Numbered from the stretch's first letter, positions 14,803 through 23,775 are shown. The stretch: 23,792 nt of DNA from Thermococcaceae archaeon (GCA_027064745.1 JAMOPD010000010.1:1-23792); one strand, 5' to 3'. Made by a program: numbers and translations. The notes: generated by a model from the letters alone, not told the origin.

Positions 14803-16087
14803 TAATCTCTCTTATTCTTCTTTTTGATAACAGTAAAAAGACTAAAAACCCAGCAACGAGAGCAGTTTTTGAAATAAAAACAGACATCTGAAGGACAACT
14901 GCTATAAGAAGAAATTTATACACTGAAGGAGACACATGAAGGTTCTTCATTGAAACATATACAGTTCCTAAAAGGATTGTAACGTAACCAAGGAAAAGTC
15001 CGCTCATGGCTCCATACTCACCAAAGAGGGGTATCATGAAAATCCAAGAAACAAGCGAAACTGCTGCTCCAGATGATGCTATTAAACTACCAGTCTTAAC
15101 GTATTTCGTAGAATTCAAGGCTACTATACTCGGATTATAGGCAATATAGACCTCAACCGCGATAAGTGCAATATAAAACTCATCACCTAGCGAGAATCCA
15201 AAGAATATGGAGAGTACTTCCTTCCCAAAAATCAGCAAGAAGAATACTACAATGGATGTTAATAGAACCATAATTTCTGTCAACCTTTCAGACAGGTCCT
15301 TAACATACTCCATTTCATTTTGACCATATTTATATGAATAAAGAGGCATTATTGCAGACTGAAGAACTTGAGGAAGATATGTCAAGAGAAATGCCGCAGA
15401 GAGAGAAGCTGAGACCCTACCTGCTATCTCTGCACTCCCAAGCTTTTCACTCAGAAAATATGGCCCTTGAATTAGAAAAACTCCAGAAAGAGTTCCAAGA
15501 AATGCAAAAGAGGAGTAAGACATAAGGAGTTTTATATCTTCCATTCTTGGCTTTCCAATTAAGTGATTTTTAACCAAATAGCCAAAAGCTGTTATTGGAA
15601 TTAGCCCGAGGAATAGGATATATGGCAGATAAACCTCAGACGTTATAAATCCACTCAAAAATGCTATAAAGCCAATGATAACAATATATGCATAAATTTC
15701 TCCCCGATGTATTCCATAAAAGAAGTTCCTCACCGTAAGCTGAAGGGCCCTGAGAACTGATATCAAACCTATATACATGTTAAATGGTATTATAAACGAC
15801 CCTAAGAAAGGGAAAAGGAATGAAACTGAAGCTATTGAACTGATTCTCTCGGTACAACCTCTCCCGAGGAACTCTGAGGAATATTTTCCAAGGGCAACGG
15901 CAAAGAAACTTAAAGGAATTGCGATAAGGAAAGCCTGAGAGATAAGCGAATTGGCAGAGCCAAGAATCTCAACACCATATTTTCGTGAAACTGCAATACT
16001 ATAAATAAACCTAGTACTCCCAAAGACTGCTAATGCGATTACAGAGGCTAAGGAATGCCTTACTATTAAGTTCTTCTCATAACTCAT
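14774..16087 (-). CDS. Polysaccharide-biosynthesis-type flippase (MOP superfamily)
   Basis: 437 residues with about 12 hydrophobic segments, for example SLASVIALAVFGSTRFIYSI, FLIAIPLSFFAVALG, IYAYIVIIGFIAFLSGFI and VSLVSWIFMIPLFGEYGAMS. The pattern and the phrases YSIAVSRKYGVEILGSANSL and FGEYGAMSGLFLGYV are typical of the Wzx/RfbX-like branch of the MATE/MOP superfamily, which moves lipid-linked glycans across the membrane. No glycosyltransferase genes are nearby, so the substrate is unknown. The ATG at 16087 has no ribosome binding site, and the TATA box predicts a start at 16088, consistent with a leaderless mRNA. Confidence 0.8.
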   Translation of the reverse strand: MSYEKNLIVRHSLASVIALAVFGSTRFIYSIAVSRKYGVEILGSANSLISQAFLIAIPLSFFAVALGKYSSEFLGRGCTERISSIASVSFLFPFLGSFIIPFNMYIGLISVLRALQLTVRNFFYGIHRGEIYAYIVIIGFIAFLSGFITSEVYLPYILFLGLIPITAFGYLVKNHLIGKPRMEDIKLLMSYSSFAFLGTLSGVFLIQGPYFLSEKLGSAEIAGRVSASLSAAFLLTYLPQVLQSAIMPLYSYKYGQNEMEYVKDLSERLTEIMVLLTSIVVFFLLIFGKEVLSIFFGFSLGDEFYIALIAVEVYIAYNPSIVALNSTKYVKTGSLIASSGAAVSLVSWIFMIPLFGEYGAMSGLFLGYVTILLGTVYVSMKNLHVSPSVYKFLLIAVVLQMSVFISKTALVAGFLVFLLLSKRRIREIIRLFHGKES

Positions 16088-16106
16088 GAGAGGGATAAGG
16101 GGAAAG

Positions 16107-16121
16107 AGAGATTTAACCTTT
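16107..16121 (-). promoter_or_regulatory. TATA box of the flippase-like gene, overlapping the FUN14 gene stop
   Basis: AAAGGTTAAATCTCT on the minus strand is centred near 16114, 26 bases before the ATG at 16087, so transcription should begin at the start codon itself. The element overlaps the stop codon of the upstream FUN14-type gene. Confidence 0.55.
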
Positions 16122-16415
16122 ATGGAATCCTAAGTAAAAACCTGCTACAAATGCCCCTGTTCCTGGCAGTATTCCAAGAACCTTCTCCCCAAGAGTTGTT
16201 ATCTGGGCTGTCATGCTTCCTGCGAGATTAAATAGCTTATCAGTGTTAATAGTTATAACACCCTTCTGCTGAAGCCAGAAGAGACTTAGGATGTATGCTC
16301 CAATTAAAGCCATCGCTAATTTCATCAGCTTCTTCAGTGCAAACCCAGTTACAAAACCTGCTATTCCACCAATCCCAACATCACCGAGCATACCGTTCAT
16401 ATCCAACGTTGCCAT
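16113..16415 (-). CDS. FUN14 family small membrane protein
   Basis: 100 residues. The glycine-rich, hydrophobic N-terminal part (MLGDVGIGGIAGFVTGFALK, KLMKLAMALIGAYILSLFWL) and the C-terminal GAFVAGFYLGFHKG match the FUN14 family, small membrane proteins with two or three helices. Archaeal function is unknown. ATG 16415 has GGTGATGAAAT upstream. The TATA element GTAAAATATTTATTTCC at about 16444-16460 (minus) gives a start near 16426. It shares an intergenic region with the PadR gene. Confidence 0.82.
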   Translation of the reverse strand: MATLDMNGMLGDVGIGGIAGFVTGFALKKLMKLAMALIGAYILSLFWLQQKGVITINTDKLFNLAGSMTAQITTLGEKVLGILPGTGAFVAGFYLGFHKG

Positions 16416-16463
16416 ATTTCATCACCACAGAGAATTGGATTACGGAAATAAATATTTTACCCT

Positions 16464-16480
16464 CCAAAATATTTAAATTT
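16464..16480 (+). promoter_or_regulatory. TATA box of the padR-like gene
   Basis: CCAAAATATTTAAATTT is centred near 16471, predicting a start near 16497 and a leader of about 30 bases with GGTGAT. Confidence 0.55.
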
Positions 16481-16492
16481 CATGTCATGAAA
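16478..16492. promoter_or_regulatory. Palindromic candidate operator for the PadR regulator
   Basis: TTTCATG-T-CATGAAA is a perfect 15-base palindrome lying between the TATA box and the predicted start of the padR-like gene, a position where a bound repressor would block transcription. PadR proteins usually bind such dyads in their own promoters. Confidence 0.5.
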
Positions 16493-16527
16493 ATATTTGC
16501 AAGATATAAAGCTTAGCGGTGATAATG

Positions 16528-16854
16528 ATGTCAGATCCAATGGGAAGACTCAAGAATAAGCTAACAAAGGAAGTTTTGTGGATATATATATTAAATCTAC
16601 TAAAGGAGAGGCCTATGTATGCCTATGAACTTAAGGAAAAAATAAAGGACAAATTCGGTTTTGAGCCTGCCACTGTGAGTTCCTATGTTGTGCTATACAA
16701 GCTTGAAAAAGATGGGTATGTGACGGCTGAATGGCAGGAGAGTGAAACAGGAAAACCTTCAAGAAAGTATTATAAGCTCACAGAAAAGGGTAGAAAATTA
16801 TTTCAAGAAGGACTGAATTTTCTCAGAAATACAATAGAGAAATTGGAAGAATGA
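16528..16854 (+). CDS. PadR family transcription regulator
   Basis: 108 residues with the PadR winged helix: ILNLLKERPMYAYELKEKI, ATVSSYVVLYKLEKDGYVTA, and the wing EWQESETGKPSRKYYKLTEK, followed by a C-terminal dimerisation helix. Of the possible starts (GTG 16519, ATG 16525, ATG 16528), 16528 is best placed behind GGTGAT at 16518-16523. The gene is divergent from the FUN14 gene, with a palindrome in its promoter, so autorepression or control of the FUN14/flippase pair is plausible. Its stop is three bases from the convergent L40e stop. Confidence 0.9.
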   Translation: MSDPMGRLKNKLTKEVLWIYILNLLKERPMYAYELKEKIKDKFGFEPATVSSYVVLYKLEKDGYVTAEWQESETGKPSRKYYKLTEKGRKLFQEGLNFLRNTIEKLEE

Positions 16855-16857
16855 GCC

Positions 16858-17145
<288 letters not shown>

Positions 17146-17151
17146 TTAGGA

Positions 17152-17168
17152 AAATTAAAAAGGTTTCG
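17152..17168 (-). promoter_or_regulatory. BRE/TATA promoter of tRNA-Leu(UAA)-L40e
   Basis: CCGAAACCTTTTTAATTTT on the minus strand is a strong element with predicted start near 17131, two bases before the tRNA. The remaining part of the gap up to 17296 (S2 3' side) holds A+T-rich DNA with nothing else recognisable. Confidence 0.65.
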
Positions 17169-17296
17169 GTAGTTCGAGGTCATGCCGTTGGAATTGTGCA
17201 GGGATTTTATTCTCTTTTATAGACTTTTCTTAAAGTTACCATTTATCTTAAACACTGTTATAAGTTTTTATTTCATTTTAAGGTGTTTATCAAATC

Positions 17297-17902
17297 TCAG
17301 GTTCTTATGATTTTCATCTCAAAGTCTTCAACAGGTATCTTGAAATCCTCTCTGCTTTCAATTTCCTTTCTGTTGTAGAGTATTTCCCTTGCAAGTATCC
17401 AGTATATCAGAGCAAGAGCCTTTCTACCCTTATTGTTTGTTGGAATTGCTAAGTCGACATAGCTGAGGAAATTCTCTGTATCCACGAGTGCAACAATAGG
17501 TATACCTATCTCAACAGCCTCCTTCAACGCTTGATGATCAGCTCTTGGGTCAGTTACTATGAGAACATCAGGCTCCATGAAGTTCTTGACTGCTGGGTTT
17601 GTCATGGTTCCCGGAAGGAATCTGCCGGGTATTGCCTTGGCACCTGTGACCTCACCAAACTTCTTAACCGGCTTTTGTCCGTAAAGCCTGACACTTACGG
17701 CAAGTATGCTCTGTGGCTCGAACTTAGCCAGGAATTTCCCTGCTGTACGGAGCCTCTCATCGGTCTTTCTGACGTCAAGGACGTAGAGGCCGTCCTGCCT
17801 AACACGGTATATGAACTTTTTCATATCCTTCGTCTTCTGCTGGGTTCCAATGTGTATTCCAGCTGCCAGATACTGATCAAGTGGGACTAAATATTCCTCC
17901 AT
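17297..17902 (-). CDS. rps2: Ribosomal protein uS2 (S2)
   Basis: 201 residues with the S2 hallmarks [62 protein letters not shown] and [23 protein letters not shown] 17902 is preceded by GGGGTGA; the GTG at 17911 lies within that site. It is the last gene of the long ribosomal cluster, starting six bases after the enolase-like stop. Confidence 0.97.
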   Translation of the reverse strand: MEEYLVPLDQYLAAGIHIGTQQKTKDMKKFIYRVRQDGLYVLDVRKTDERLRTAGKFLAKFEPQSILAVSVRLYGQKPVKKFGEVTGAKAIPGRFLPGTMTNPAVKNFMEPDVLIVTDPRADHQALKEAVEIGIPIVALVDTENFLSYVDLAIPTNNKGRKALALIYWILAREILYNRKEIESREDFKIPVEDFEMKIIRT

Positions 17903-17907
17903 TTTCT

Positions 17908-18939
17908 TCACCCCTCAAATGTTATTATCCTTCCTCTTTCGCCCAAATCCTCAGCGATTCTAATCAGCTCATTTATCTTAGCAATCGAATCTCTATGGAG
18001 CATTAAAGCAGGGCAGTTAAGCCCTACAGCCAGATGAGGTAGAGCCCCATCTGCGGATTCAAACATTGCTTCTGCCAAAATCGGAGTTATTCTCTCCGAC
18101 TTGGCATCATTTACGAGATTGTATAAATCTGTGAGCGTGCCCAGATTTATGGGTTTTATGGAAAGTGCATTATAGTAGCGTCTATCAAGTATATCCTTCT
18201 CTTTGAAGAGATTTTCTCCATCTATGAATACTCCATGGGTTCCAGCAACTAGCTCAAGGAAGAGCTCTTCATTTCCTCTCGGCTTTATATATGCAATGTT
18301 GTTGTCTTCAACTATATTGAGCACATCTTCCATTTCAAGAGGCTTTTTCTGAATTATTCCAAGGGCAATTTCAAGACCAAGCTCATCGCTAGCCTTTCCT
18401 GATGCATTAGATAGAGCTTCAAGTGATTTATTTTTAGCATGTTCTTCTATCTTTACAAGGGCATCGACGATGTCAGTGATTTCCATCAGATCCCTTACCA
18501 TGATATAGTAGTCAAACATTTCATCACTGCTCACACTCATTATCGGAACAGGAAGCTCAGTTGTAAATGTGCCGCCTATGTAGCTGTATAGGGGCAGTTT
18601 TTTGACGCCCGCAGCTGCCTTTGCAACTGCAACAGAGACAGCTAAAGCTGTGTTCGCACCTATATGACCCAAATCCTCAGTGCCATCAATTTCCCAGAGG
18701 TAACTATCGATAATTTCCTGCTCCTGAGCATCAAAGCCTATCAGTTCAGGCCCTATAATTTCATCAACCTCACTGACAGCTCTGTGTGCCTCTGCAATGT
18801 ATAGTGAAGGGTTCTTATCAATAGGGGCGGCAAATCTTCCAAAGCCGGAGCTGGTTATTACATCGACCTCAATGGAATATTTACCCCCTTTGAGGACAGC
18901 AACCCTTCCAATCACATTCTCTATTATTGTCATGGCCAT
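17908..18939 (-). CDS. Short enolase-like protein, catalytic residues mostly missing
   Basis: 343 residues, about 85 shorter than normal archaeal enolase. Clear enolase segments are [39 protein letters not shown] and the lysine-bearing [14 protein letters not shown]. However, the SGAS-type mobile loop reads SGFGRFAAP, and the GGxHAGN region is absent. The LEDP and VGDDL metal-ligand strands are altered (IDGENL), and SHRSGETED (catalytic His) reads [10 protein letters not shown]. Family knowledge: Thermococcales carry a second, ordinary enolase elsewhere. I infer a non-glycolytic paralogue kept in the ribosomal operon. The start at ATG 18939 overlaps the RpoK stop by one base; ATG 18933 is also possible. 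Confidence 0.85.
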   Translation of the reverse strand: MAMTIIENVIGRVAVLKGGKYSIEVDVITSSGFGRFAAPIDKNPSLYIAEAHRAVSEVDEIIGPELIGFDAQEQEIIDSYLWEIDGTEDLGHIGANTALAVSVAVAKAAAGVKKLPLYSYIGGTFTTELPVPIMSVSSDEMFDYYIMVRDLMEITDIVDALVKIEEHAKNKSLEALSNASGKASDELGLEIALGIIQKKPLEMEDVLNIVEDNNIAYIKPRGNEELFLELVAGTHGVFIDGENLFKEKDILDRRYYNALSIKPINLGTLTDLYNLVNDAKSERITPILAEAMFESADGALPHLAVGLNCPALMLHRDSIAKINELIRIAEDLGERGRIITFEG

Positions 18940-19112
18940 CAACTCGGTCTTATTACCGTAATTGGTACAACGCCCTTTTCAAACTCAAGCATAGCAGCAT
19001 CTAAAGGTGTTATACCCTCCGGAACGTCTATGAGCACCGGTGCCCCCATAGCTATCTGCAACGCCCTTGCCCCTACAATTCTCGCCTTTTCAAACCTCGT
19101 GTATCTAAACAT
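18939..19112 (-). CDS. rpoK: RNA polymerase subunit Rpo6 (RpoK)
   Basis: 57 residues, [20 protein letters not shown] at the N terminus and [11 protein letters not shown] at the C terminus, homologous to eukaryotic Rpb6 and the length usual in Thermococcales. ATG 19112 is preceded by GGGTGAT; the longer frame from 19172 would pass through tRNA-Pro. It assists polymerase assembly and is coupled to the enolase-like gene by a TGATG overlap. Confidence 0.97.
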   Translation of the reverse strand: MFRYTRFEKARIVGARALQIAMGAPVLIDVPEGITPLDAAMLEFEKGVVPITVIRPS

Positions 19113-19133
19113 AGCCATCACCCATGCAAATTT

Positions 19134-19211
19134 TGGTGGGGCCGCCGGGATTTGAACCCGGGTCTCCGGCACCCCAAGCCGGGAGGATAGGCCAAGCTAC
19201 CCCACGGCCCC
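19134..19211 (-). tRNA. tRNA-Pro(GGG)
   Basis: Acceptor GGGGCCG/CGGCCCC, anticodon arm CCGGC-TTGGGGT-GCCGG, T arm CCGGGTTCAAATCCCGG, discriminator A, CCA encoded. It lies between rpoN (16-base gap) and rpoK (21-base gap). A TATA-like AAGTATAAAGTATATTG inside the end of rpoN (about 19232-19248) could give it its own start near 19214. Confidence 0.95.
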
Positions 19212-19227
19212 CCAGAAATGTGGTTTT

Positions 19228-19425
19228 TCAATATACTTTATACTTCATTATATCATCAATTAGCTCAACGTGACTCAGTAGGGTTCTCCTGCAGCAGTAT
19301 CTTTCAATTCCAAGATCGTCGAGGACTTTTTCAGGATCCTCTCCCTGCTCAACCCGCTCTTTGAAGATGTAATATTTATCTCCAATGACTTTCCCACATG
19401 TGAAGCATCTCACGGGTACTATCAC
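19228..19425 (-). CDS. rpoN: RNA polymerase subunit Rpo10 (RpoN)
   Basis: 65 residues, reading [18 protein letters not shown], with the zinc-binding C-F-T-C-G near the N terminus and the RYCCRR pair, plus [12 protein letters not shown]. Homologue of Rpb10. GTG 19425 is the start: GGTGAT lies four bases upstream and the resulting length matches the family exactly. Confidence 0.97.
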   Translation of the reverse strand: MIVPVRCFTCGKVIGDKYYIFKERVEQGEDPEKVLDDLGIERYCCRRTLLSHVELIDDIMKYKVY

Positions 19426-19469
19426 CCAAATCACCTTCTTAAACTTTTAAGAGAAATTAAACGAAAGCA

Positions 19470-19877
19470 TCAACGATACGATTTCTGTCTCTTGGCTCTG
19501 GGACCCTTTGTTGATCTGTTCGGTTTGTGCGGCTCTGTCCTTCTTGAATCTCCAACCAACATTGTTCTATCGTATTTTATGAATTTATCCTTGAGATTCA
19601 TGTCATTTGTCCACTCAACCAACGCACGTGCTATAGCAACTCTCGCTGCTTCAGCCTGTCCCATAATTCCTCCGCCTTCGACTTTGACATCTATGTCGAC
19701 TTTGTTGACTATTTCCTCACCTGCTAAAACCAGTGGCTCCATAATCGTGAACCTTATCATTTCCGGTTCAATTATCTCAACTGGCTTGTGGTTAATCCTA
19801 ATTCTACCTTTTCCCGCTCTGATTGTAGCTCTCGCGACAGCTGTTTTTCTCTTTCCAGATGTTTGGATCACCTTCAT
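19470..19877 (-). CDS. rps9: Ribosomal protein uS9 (S9)
   Basis: 135 residues: [20 protein letters not shown] at the start, [19 protein letters not shown] in the middle and the universally conserved basic tail [20 protein letters not shown] ending KSYR. ATG 19877 has GAGGTGAT upstream; a longer frame enters L13. Ten bases separate it from L13. Confidence 0.98.
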   Translation of the reverse strand: MKVIQTSGKRKTAVARATIRAGKGRIRINHKPVEIIEPEMIRFTIMEPLVLAGEEIVNKVDIDVKVEGGGIMGQAEAARVAIARALVEWTNDMNLKDKFIKYDRTMLVGDSRRTEPHKPNRSTKGPRAKRQKSYR

Positions 19878-19887
19878 TTTTATCACC

Positions 19888-20316
19888 TCAGAACTTTCCA
19901 CCGAGGAACTTCGCAACCTCTCCAACAGTAACGTATTTTGGAGTTGCCAGCCGTGACATATGGGCTTCCATTATGATCTCAAAATCTTTTCCCTCAAACT
20001 CTTTCGGAACCCCTGCATAAACCTTGAGCTTCTTGAATGCTCTCCTTCCCTTATTGGTTTTCCAGGGGAGCATTCCCCTTATTGTTCTCCTGACTATTTC
20101 ATCGCTTCTCCTTGGATAAAATGGACCTCTTCTTGGGTTAGTCCTCGTTCTAAGTTCAGTTCTCTGTTTGAATTTTGCAAAAATGTCTTCTCTATTGCCT
20201 GTGATAATAGCTTTGTCAGCATTGACTATAATGACCTCTTCACCCTCAAGGAGCATCTTAGCAACCTTTGATGCAAGCCTTCCAAGGATCAAACCTTCAG
20301 CGTTAATTATCCTCAT
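19888..20316 (-). CDS. rpl13: Ribosomal protein uL13 (L13)
   Basis: 142 residues: [57 protein letters not shown] and [20 protein letters not shown] are signature blocks. The ATG at 20316 has GGAGTGATG upstream. It follows L18e by six bases. Confidence 0.98.
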   Translation of the reverse strand: MRIINAEGLILGRLASKVAKMLLEGEEVIIVNADKAIITGNREDIFAKFKQRTELRTRTNPRRGPFYPRRSDEIVRRTIRGMLPWKTNKGRRAFKKLKVYAGVPKEFEGKDFEIIMEAHMSRLATPKYVTVGEVAKFLGGKF

Positions 20317-20322
20317 AGCTCA

Positions 20323-20685
20323 TCACTCCATTATAATTACTCCACTACCTTTGGGGTTTCTCTCAATGAGCTCTTCAATTGTTATCGCTTCGCCACCTGC
20401 TTCTACTATCTTCTCTTTAGCCTTTTCACTGAACTTCCATGCCGCAACTGTGACCTTATGCTCAAGCTTTCCTGCACCGAGAACGCTTCCGGGGACCAAA
20501 ACCATATCGCCATCTTTGGTATATCTGTTTATCCTGCTCACATTTACTTCAGCCCTCTGTCTCCTTGGCCTCTCCAAACGCCAGGCTATATCCTTCCATA
20601 TCTTTACTCCTTCCTCATTTGACTTTTTTCTCAAATAGCGAATGAGCTTTCTCAAATTAATATCAGTTGGACCTGTCCTCTTCAT
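20323..20685 (-). CDS. rpl18e: Ribosomal protein eL18 (L18e)
   Basis: 120 residues, [20 protein letters not shown] at the start, then [31 protein letters not shown] and [23 protein letters not shown] 20685 sits seven bases from GGAGG; ATG 20691 is too close to it. It is the first protein gene after tRNA-Leu(UAG). Confidence 0.97.
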   Translation of the reverse strand: MKRTGPTDINLRKLIRYLRKKSNEEGVKIWKDIAWRLERPRRQRAEVNVSRINRYTKDGDMVLVPGSVLGAGKLEHKVTVAAWKFSEKAKEKIVEAGGEAITIEELIERNPKGSGVIIME

Positions 20686-20737
20686 GAACATTCCTCCTTC
20701 ACAATTCTCGCACCGAGGGACGGGGTGATCTTGATGA

Positions 20738-20822
20738 TGCGGGGGACGGGATTTGAACCCGCGAACCCCTACGGGACGGGACCCTAAATCCCGCGCCTTT
20801 GACCAGGCTCGGCAACCCCCGC
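20738..20822 (-). tRNA. tRNA-Leu(UAG), CCA not encoded
   Basis: Class II tRNA with acceptor GCGGGGG/CCCCCGC, anticodon arm CGGGA-TTTAGGG-TCCCG, variable arm and T arm GCGGGTTCAAATCCCGT; discriminator A. The next bases are TCA, so CCA must be added after transcription, unlike the other six tRNAs here. Anticodon TAG reads CUA and CUG. Its 5' end is one base from the rpoD stop codon. Confidence 0.94.
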
Positions 20823-20823
20823 G

Positions 20824-21606
20824 TCACTCGGCTAATTTATGAAGCTCGTTTATAAATCTATCGCTCTTCCTCATGAGGATTTTGAGCGCTATAGCCACCA
20901 TTTCCTCAACGGGGAGCTCTCCGTTACTTTCAACTGTGAATACAAATGTATACGGCAATGCCTCTTCGGATATCAATTCTCCTCTATACTGGTCAAATTC
21001 TCGCGGGAGATAAAAGCTCTTGTATGTTGTTACTATAAGCTCTTTTTCATTTTCTTCAACCGGCAGTTTTCTCTTTCTAGCGAGTTCTTTAATTTTTTTC
21101 CATCCAGGAATCTCTTTGCTGATGTGTATTCGTGTAAGGTATTTATAATATGCAAAGCCGGGCTGCCATTTTGCATGATCTTTTCCTCTTCCAAGCCTGG
21201 CATAGGCGTTGAATGTTACTCTCTGCCCCTCAGCTAGCTTAACTATCGGGATATTCGGATTAGCAGGTTTTATGTCAGGATCATCACTTCTTAGATCTCC
21301 TGAATAGGCCATTCCAGGACCTTCAAACTCAAGGCTTAACGTTACAGTGTAATCATCCAACTCCAGAGAATCGAGTTCAAACCTATCAGCAGGGGTTGTT
21401 AGGGGTATCATTGCCAATCTGTGAGCAAGAATTTCATCGAAAAGAGCTGAGTCATTTTCAAAAAATTCAACCTCATCCACAGCAAATGTTGGGACCTCCC
21501 CTATTATGGCTCTCCTAAGGGCATTCGCGAACGTATGACTAACTCCTTCGAGAATAAAACGAATTGAATCTTCCCTTTTTTCGAGAATTTTAACTCCAAT
21601 CTCCAT
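20824..21606 (-). CDS. rpoD: RNA polymerase subunit Rpo3 (RpoD)
   Basis: 260 residues, homologue of Rpb3 and bacterial alpha. [50 protein letters not shown] and the long domain with [17 protein letters not shown] identify it. It has no cysteines, so the Fe-S cluster found in some archaeal RpoD proteins is absent. ATG 21606 has TTGGTGAG upstream; the longer frame from 21708 runs through S11. Its TGA ends one base before tRNA-Leu(UAG). Confidence 0.97.
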   Translation of the reverse strand: MEIGVKILEKREDSIRFILEGVSHTFANALRRAIIGEVPTFAVDEVEFFENDSALFDEILAHRLAMIPLTTPADRFELDSLELDDYTVTLSLEFEGPGMAYSGDLRSDDPDIKPANPNIPIVKLAEGQRVTFNAYARLGRGKDHAKWQPGFAYYKYLTRIHISKEIPGWKKIKELARKRKLPVEENEKELIVTTYKSFYLPREFDQYRGELISEEALPYTFVFTVESNGELPVEEMVAIALKILMRKSDRFINELHKLAE

Positions 21607-21637
21607 TTTTCTCACCAAAAAAGAAGTTTTAAAGAGG

Positions 21638-22060
21638 TCAAACTCTTCTGCCCCTTCTGCCACCCTTTGGTCTTGTACCATCATGGGGGATTGGCGTGAC
21701 ATCCTCAACGCGGCCTATCCTAAGACCTGCTCTCGCGAGGGCCCTGATGGCTGCCTGTGCACCTGGTCCAGGAGATTTACTCTTACTTCCTCCTGGGGCA
21801 CGAACTTTGATATGCACGCCAGTGAAACCCTTCTCCATAGCTTCTTCAGCGGCTCTCTTTGCTGCAATCATGGCAGCGTAGGGTGATGGCTCATCTCTAT
21901 CAGCTTTGACAACCATACCACCACTCCATCTTGAGATGGTTTCTGCCCCTGTAAGGTCTGTGATGTGAATGATGGTGTTGTTATAGGATGAATATATGTG
22001 GGCAACTCCCCACTTCTCCTTCTTCTTGAGATTGATCTGGGTCTGGTTTTCCTCACTCAT
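21638..22060 (-). CDS. rps11: Ribosomal protein uS11 (S11)
   Basis: 140 residues: [60 protein letters not shown] and the tail [20 protein letters not shown] 22060 overlaps the S4 stop by 4 nt and has AAGGTGAGG upstream. Confidence 0.98.
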   Translation of the reverse strand: MSEENQTQINLKKKEKWGVAHIYSSYNNTIIHITDLTGAETISRWSGGMVVKADRDEPSPYAAMIAAKRAAEEAMEKGFTGVHIKVRAPGGSKSKSPGPGAQAAIRALARAGLRIGRVEDVTPIPHDGTRPKGGRRGRRV

Positions 22061-22602
22061 TGTGCCTCACCTTTACCTTTAGCCTGTTCGATAACCATCC
22101 TCTCAGGATGGCTCTCCTTCGTGAATGGTGAGTTTCGGGCATATGTTATCCCAGACTCCTCTTCTTTAAGGACGAGGTAACTGGGAGACCTTATAATCTG
22201 GCCTGATACTTCTATGTGTCCATGAACAATTAGCTGTCTTGCCTGTTTGATTGTTCTTGCTAAACCTCTCTTGAAAACCATCGTCTGAAGTCTCCTCTCA
22301 AGGATATCCTCCAAAGTCAGTGAGAGAACATCATCAAGAGCTGCGCCTTCTGGAAGAAGACCTAGTCTGGTTAATCTCTGAAGTAGCTGCTGTCTTTCAA
22401 TTTCAGCCTGTTTTCCTCTTGCTGCTAATAACCTTCTCGCCCTTCTCCTAAACTCCTTTAACTGAGTCTCATGCTTCCAAAGTTCTTTCTTGTTTTTGAG
22501 AGCATACTTTCTCATTAAGACTCTTTCACTATCAAGTCTCTCCTTAATCCAAGGATGAGATGGAGTTTCATACTTTTTCCTTTGTCTCTTAGGATCTCCC
22601 AT
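22057..22602 (-). CDS. rps4: Ribosomal protein uS4 (S4)
   Basis: 181 residues, [20 protein letters not shown] at the start, and an S4 RNA-binding domain with [20 protein letters not shown] and [21 protein letters not shown] 22602 has GAGGTGAT upstream, choosing it over the GTG-like start at 22611. S13 ends ten bases before. Confidence 0.98.
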   Translation of the reverse strand: MGDPKRQRKKYETPSHPWIKERLDSERVLMRKYALKNKKELWKHETQLKEFRRRARRLLAARGKQAEIERQQLLQRLTRLGLLPEGAALDDVLSLTLEDILERRLQTMVFKRGLARTIKQARQLIVHGHIEVSGQIIRSPSYLVLKEEESGITYARNSPFTKESHPERMVIEQAKGKGEAQ

Positions 22603-22612
22603 CTGAATCACC

Positions 22613-23062
22613 TCACTTCTTTCTTCTGCTTACACCTATAGTTGCGCCATGTCTGAAGTTTGATCTTGTCCTCTGTCCCCTTAGCGGTAGGCCGAGTTCA
22701 TGCCTTATTCCCCTGTATGCCCTCATACGCCTGAGTCTGTTGACGTCTTCACGCCATGCCATAACGAGCTTGGCTGTAATGAGATGTTTATCGAGTCCAG
22801 TCTCATAATCTTTTGGTCTGTTAACAGCCCAAGATGGAACTCCATGCTTAACTGGATTCTCAAGAATACCTTCTATCTTCTTAACCTGCTCATTTGTAAG
22901 GTATCCTGCCTTCATATGTGGGTCAATTCCTGCAACCCTACATATCATTGTGGCAAAGTTTATTCCTATGCCTCTAATTCCTGTGAGCGCCCATCTGAGC
23001 TGTTTATTTCCATTTAAATCAACACCCGCTACACGCACTATATGCCTGAAATTGTCCGTCAT
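22613..23062 (-). CDS. rps13: Ribosomal protein uS13 (S13)
   Basis: 149 residues: [36 protein letters not shown] and the basic tail [20 protein letters not shown] ending in RRKK. ATG 23062 has GGAGGTG upstream; a longer frame would read through tRNA-Ser. The mRNA begins 34 bases after the tRNA 3' end. Confidence 0.98.
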   Translation of the reverse strand: MTDNFRHIVRVAGVDLNGNKQLRWALTGIRGIGINFATMICRVAGIDPHMKAGYLTNEQVKKIEGILENPVKHGVPSWAVNRPKDYETGLDKHLITAKLVMAWREDVNRLRRMRAYRGIRHELGLPLRGQRTRSNFRHGATIGVSRRKK

Positions 23063-23096
23063 TATAAATACACCTCCAAATCCTCTGCAAGGATTT

Positions 23097-23183
23097 TGGC
23101 GCCGGGACGGGGATTTGAACCCCGGTGTCCAAGCGGACACGGGCTCTCAAGGCCCGCGCCATCCCAGGCTAGGCGATCCCGGC
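23097..23183 (-). tRNA. tRNA-Ser(UGA), overlapping the methyltransferase gene
   Basis: Class II tRNA: acceptor GCCGGGA/TCCCGGC, anticodon arm GCGGGC-CTTGAGA-GCCCGT, variable arm GTGTCCGCTTGGACAC, T arm CGGGGTTCAAATCCCCG, discriminator G, CCA encoded. Anticodon TGA reads UCA and UCG. The last five codons of the upstream methyltransferase, including the stop, lie in its first 15 bases. Confidence 0.95.
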
Positions 23184-23756
23184 ATAGATTCTATAACCAG
23201 ATCCCTTCGCTAGCTCTCTTACTTCGGCGAAATTCTCCTCCATCAGGGCCTTAATATATTTTGCGCCCTGCTTCGTTTTAATCACGAGCTGAAGCAAGCC
23301 TCCATCGTGAAGATGCCGGGGAGCATTTATAACTATTTCCCTTAGAGTTTCTTTGCCTGCATGCACAGGGGGATTTGTGATTATGCTGTGGAACTTTTCT
23401 CCACTTACAGGATTATAGAGACTTCCCCATCTCACCTCTGCGTTCTTAACGTCGTTGATTTTTAAGTTTTTCTTTGCGATTTGGATAGCTCTCCTATTGA
23501 TATCCGTCATCACAACATATTCAACAAATCGCGAGGCGACAATTCCTATGGCACCGTAACCACAGCCCAAATCGAGAACACGCCAATCTTCATCGAGTAC
23601 CATGTTCTTGATAAGCAGTTCGGTTCCTCTATCGAGTTTACCAAATGAAAAGACACCGCTGGCAGTCATGAACTTGAAACAGTGCCCTCTGATACAAAGC
23701 TCAATAATCTTTGTTTTTAGTGGGCTACTGGGCTCTTCAGAGTAGTAGTGGCTCAT
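23169..23756 (-). CDS. RsmC-like class I SAM-dependent methyltransferase
   Basis: 195 residues. SAM-binding motif I is VLDLGCGYGAIG at about 60-71, the acidic post-I residue is D85 in MTDINRRA, and motif IV is TNPPVHAG at about 127-134. NPPxH is typical of the RsmC/RlmG branch that methylates the exocyclic amine of guanine in rRNA, so an RNA base methyltransferase is likely; the target is not shown. The ATG at 23756 has no ribosome binding site and coincides with the predicted start of transcription, so the message is probably leaderless. Its C terminus GSGYRIYAGIA is as expected for the family, and its last codons form the 5' end of tRNA-Ser. Confidence 0.9.
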   Translation of the reverse strand: MSHYYSEEPSSPLKTKIIELCIRGHCFKFMTASGVFSFGKLDRGTELLIKNMVLDEDWRVLDLGCGYGAIGIVASRFVEYVVMTDINRRAIQIAKKNLKINDVKNAEVRWGSLYNPVSGEKFHSIITNPPVHAGKETLREIVINAPRHLHDGGLLQLVIKTKQGAKYIKALMEENFAEVRELAKGSGYRIYAGIA

Positions 23757-23775
23757 GTGCGGTGGTTCGTTGAGG

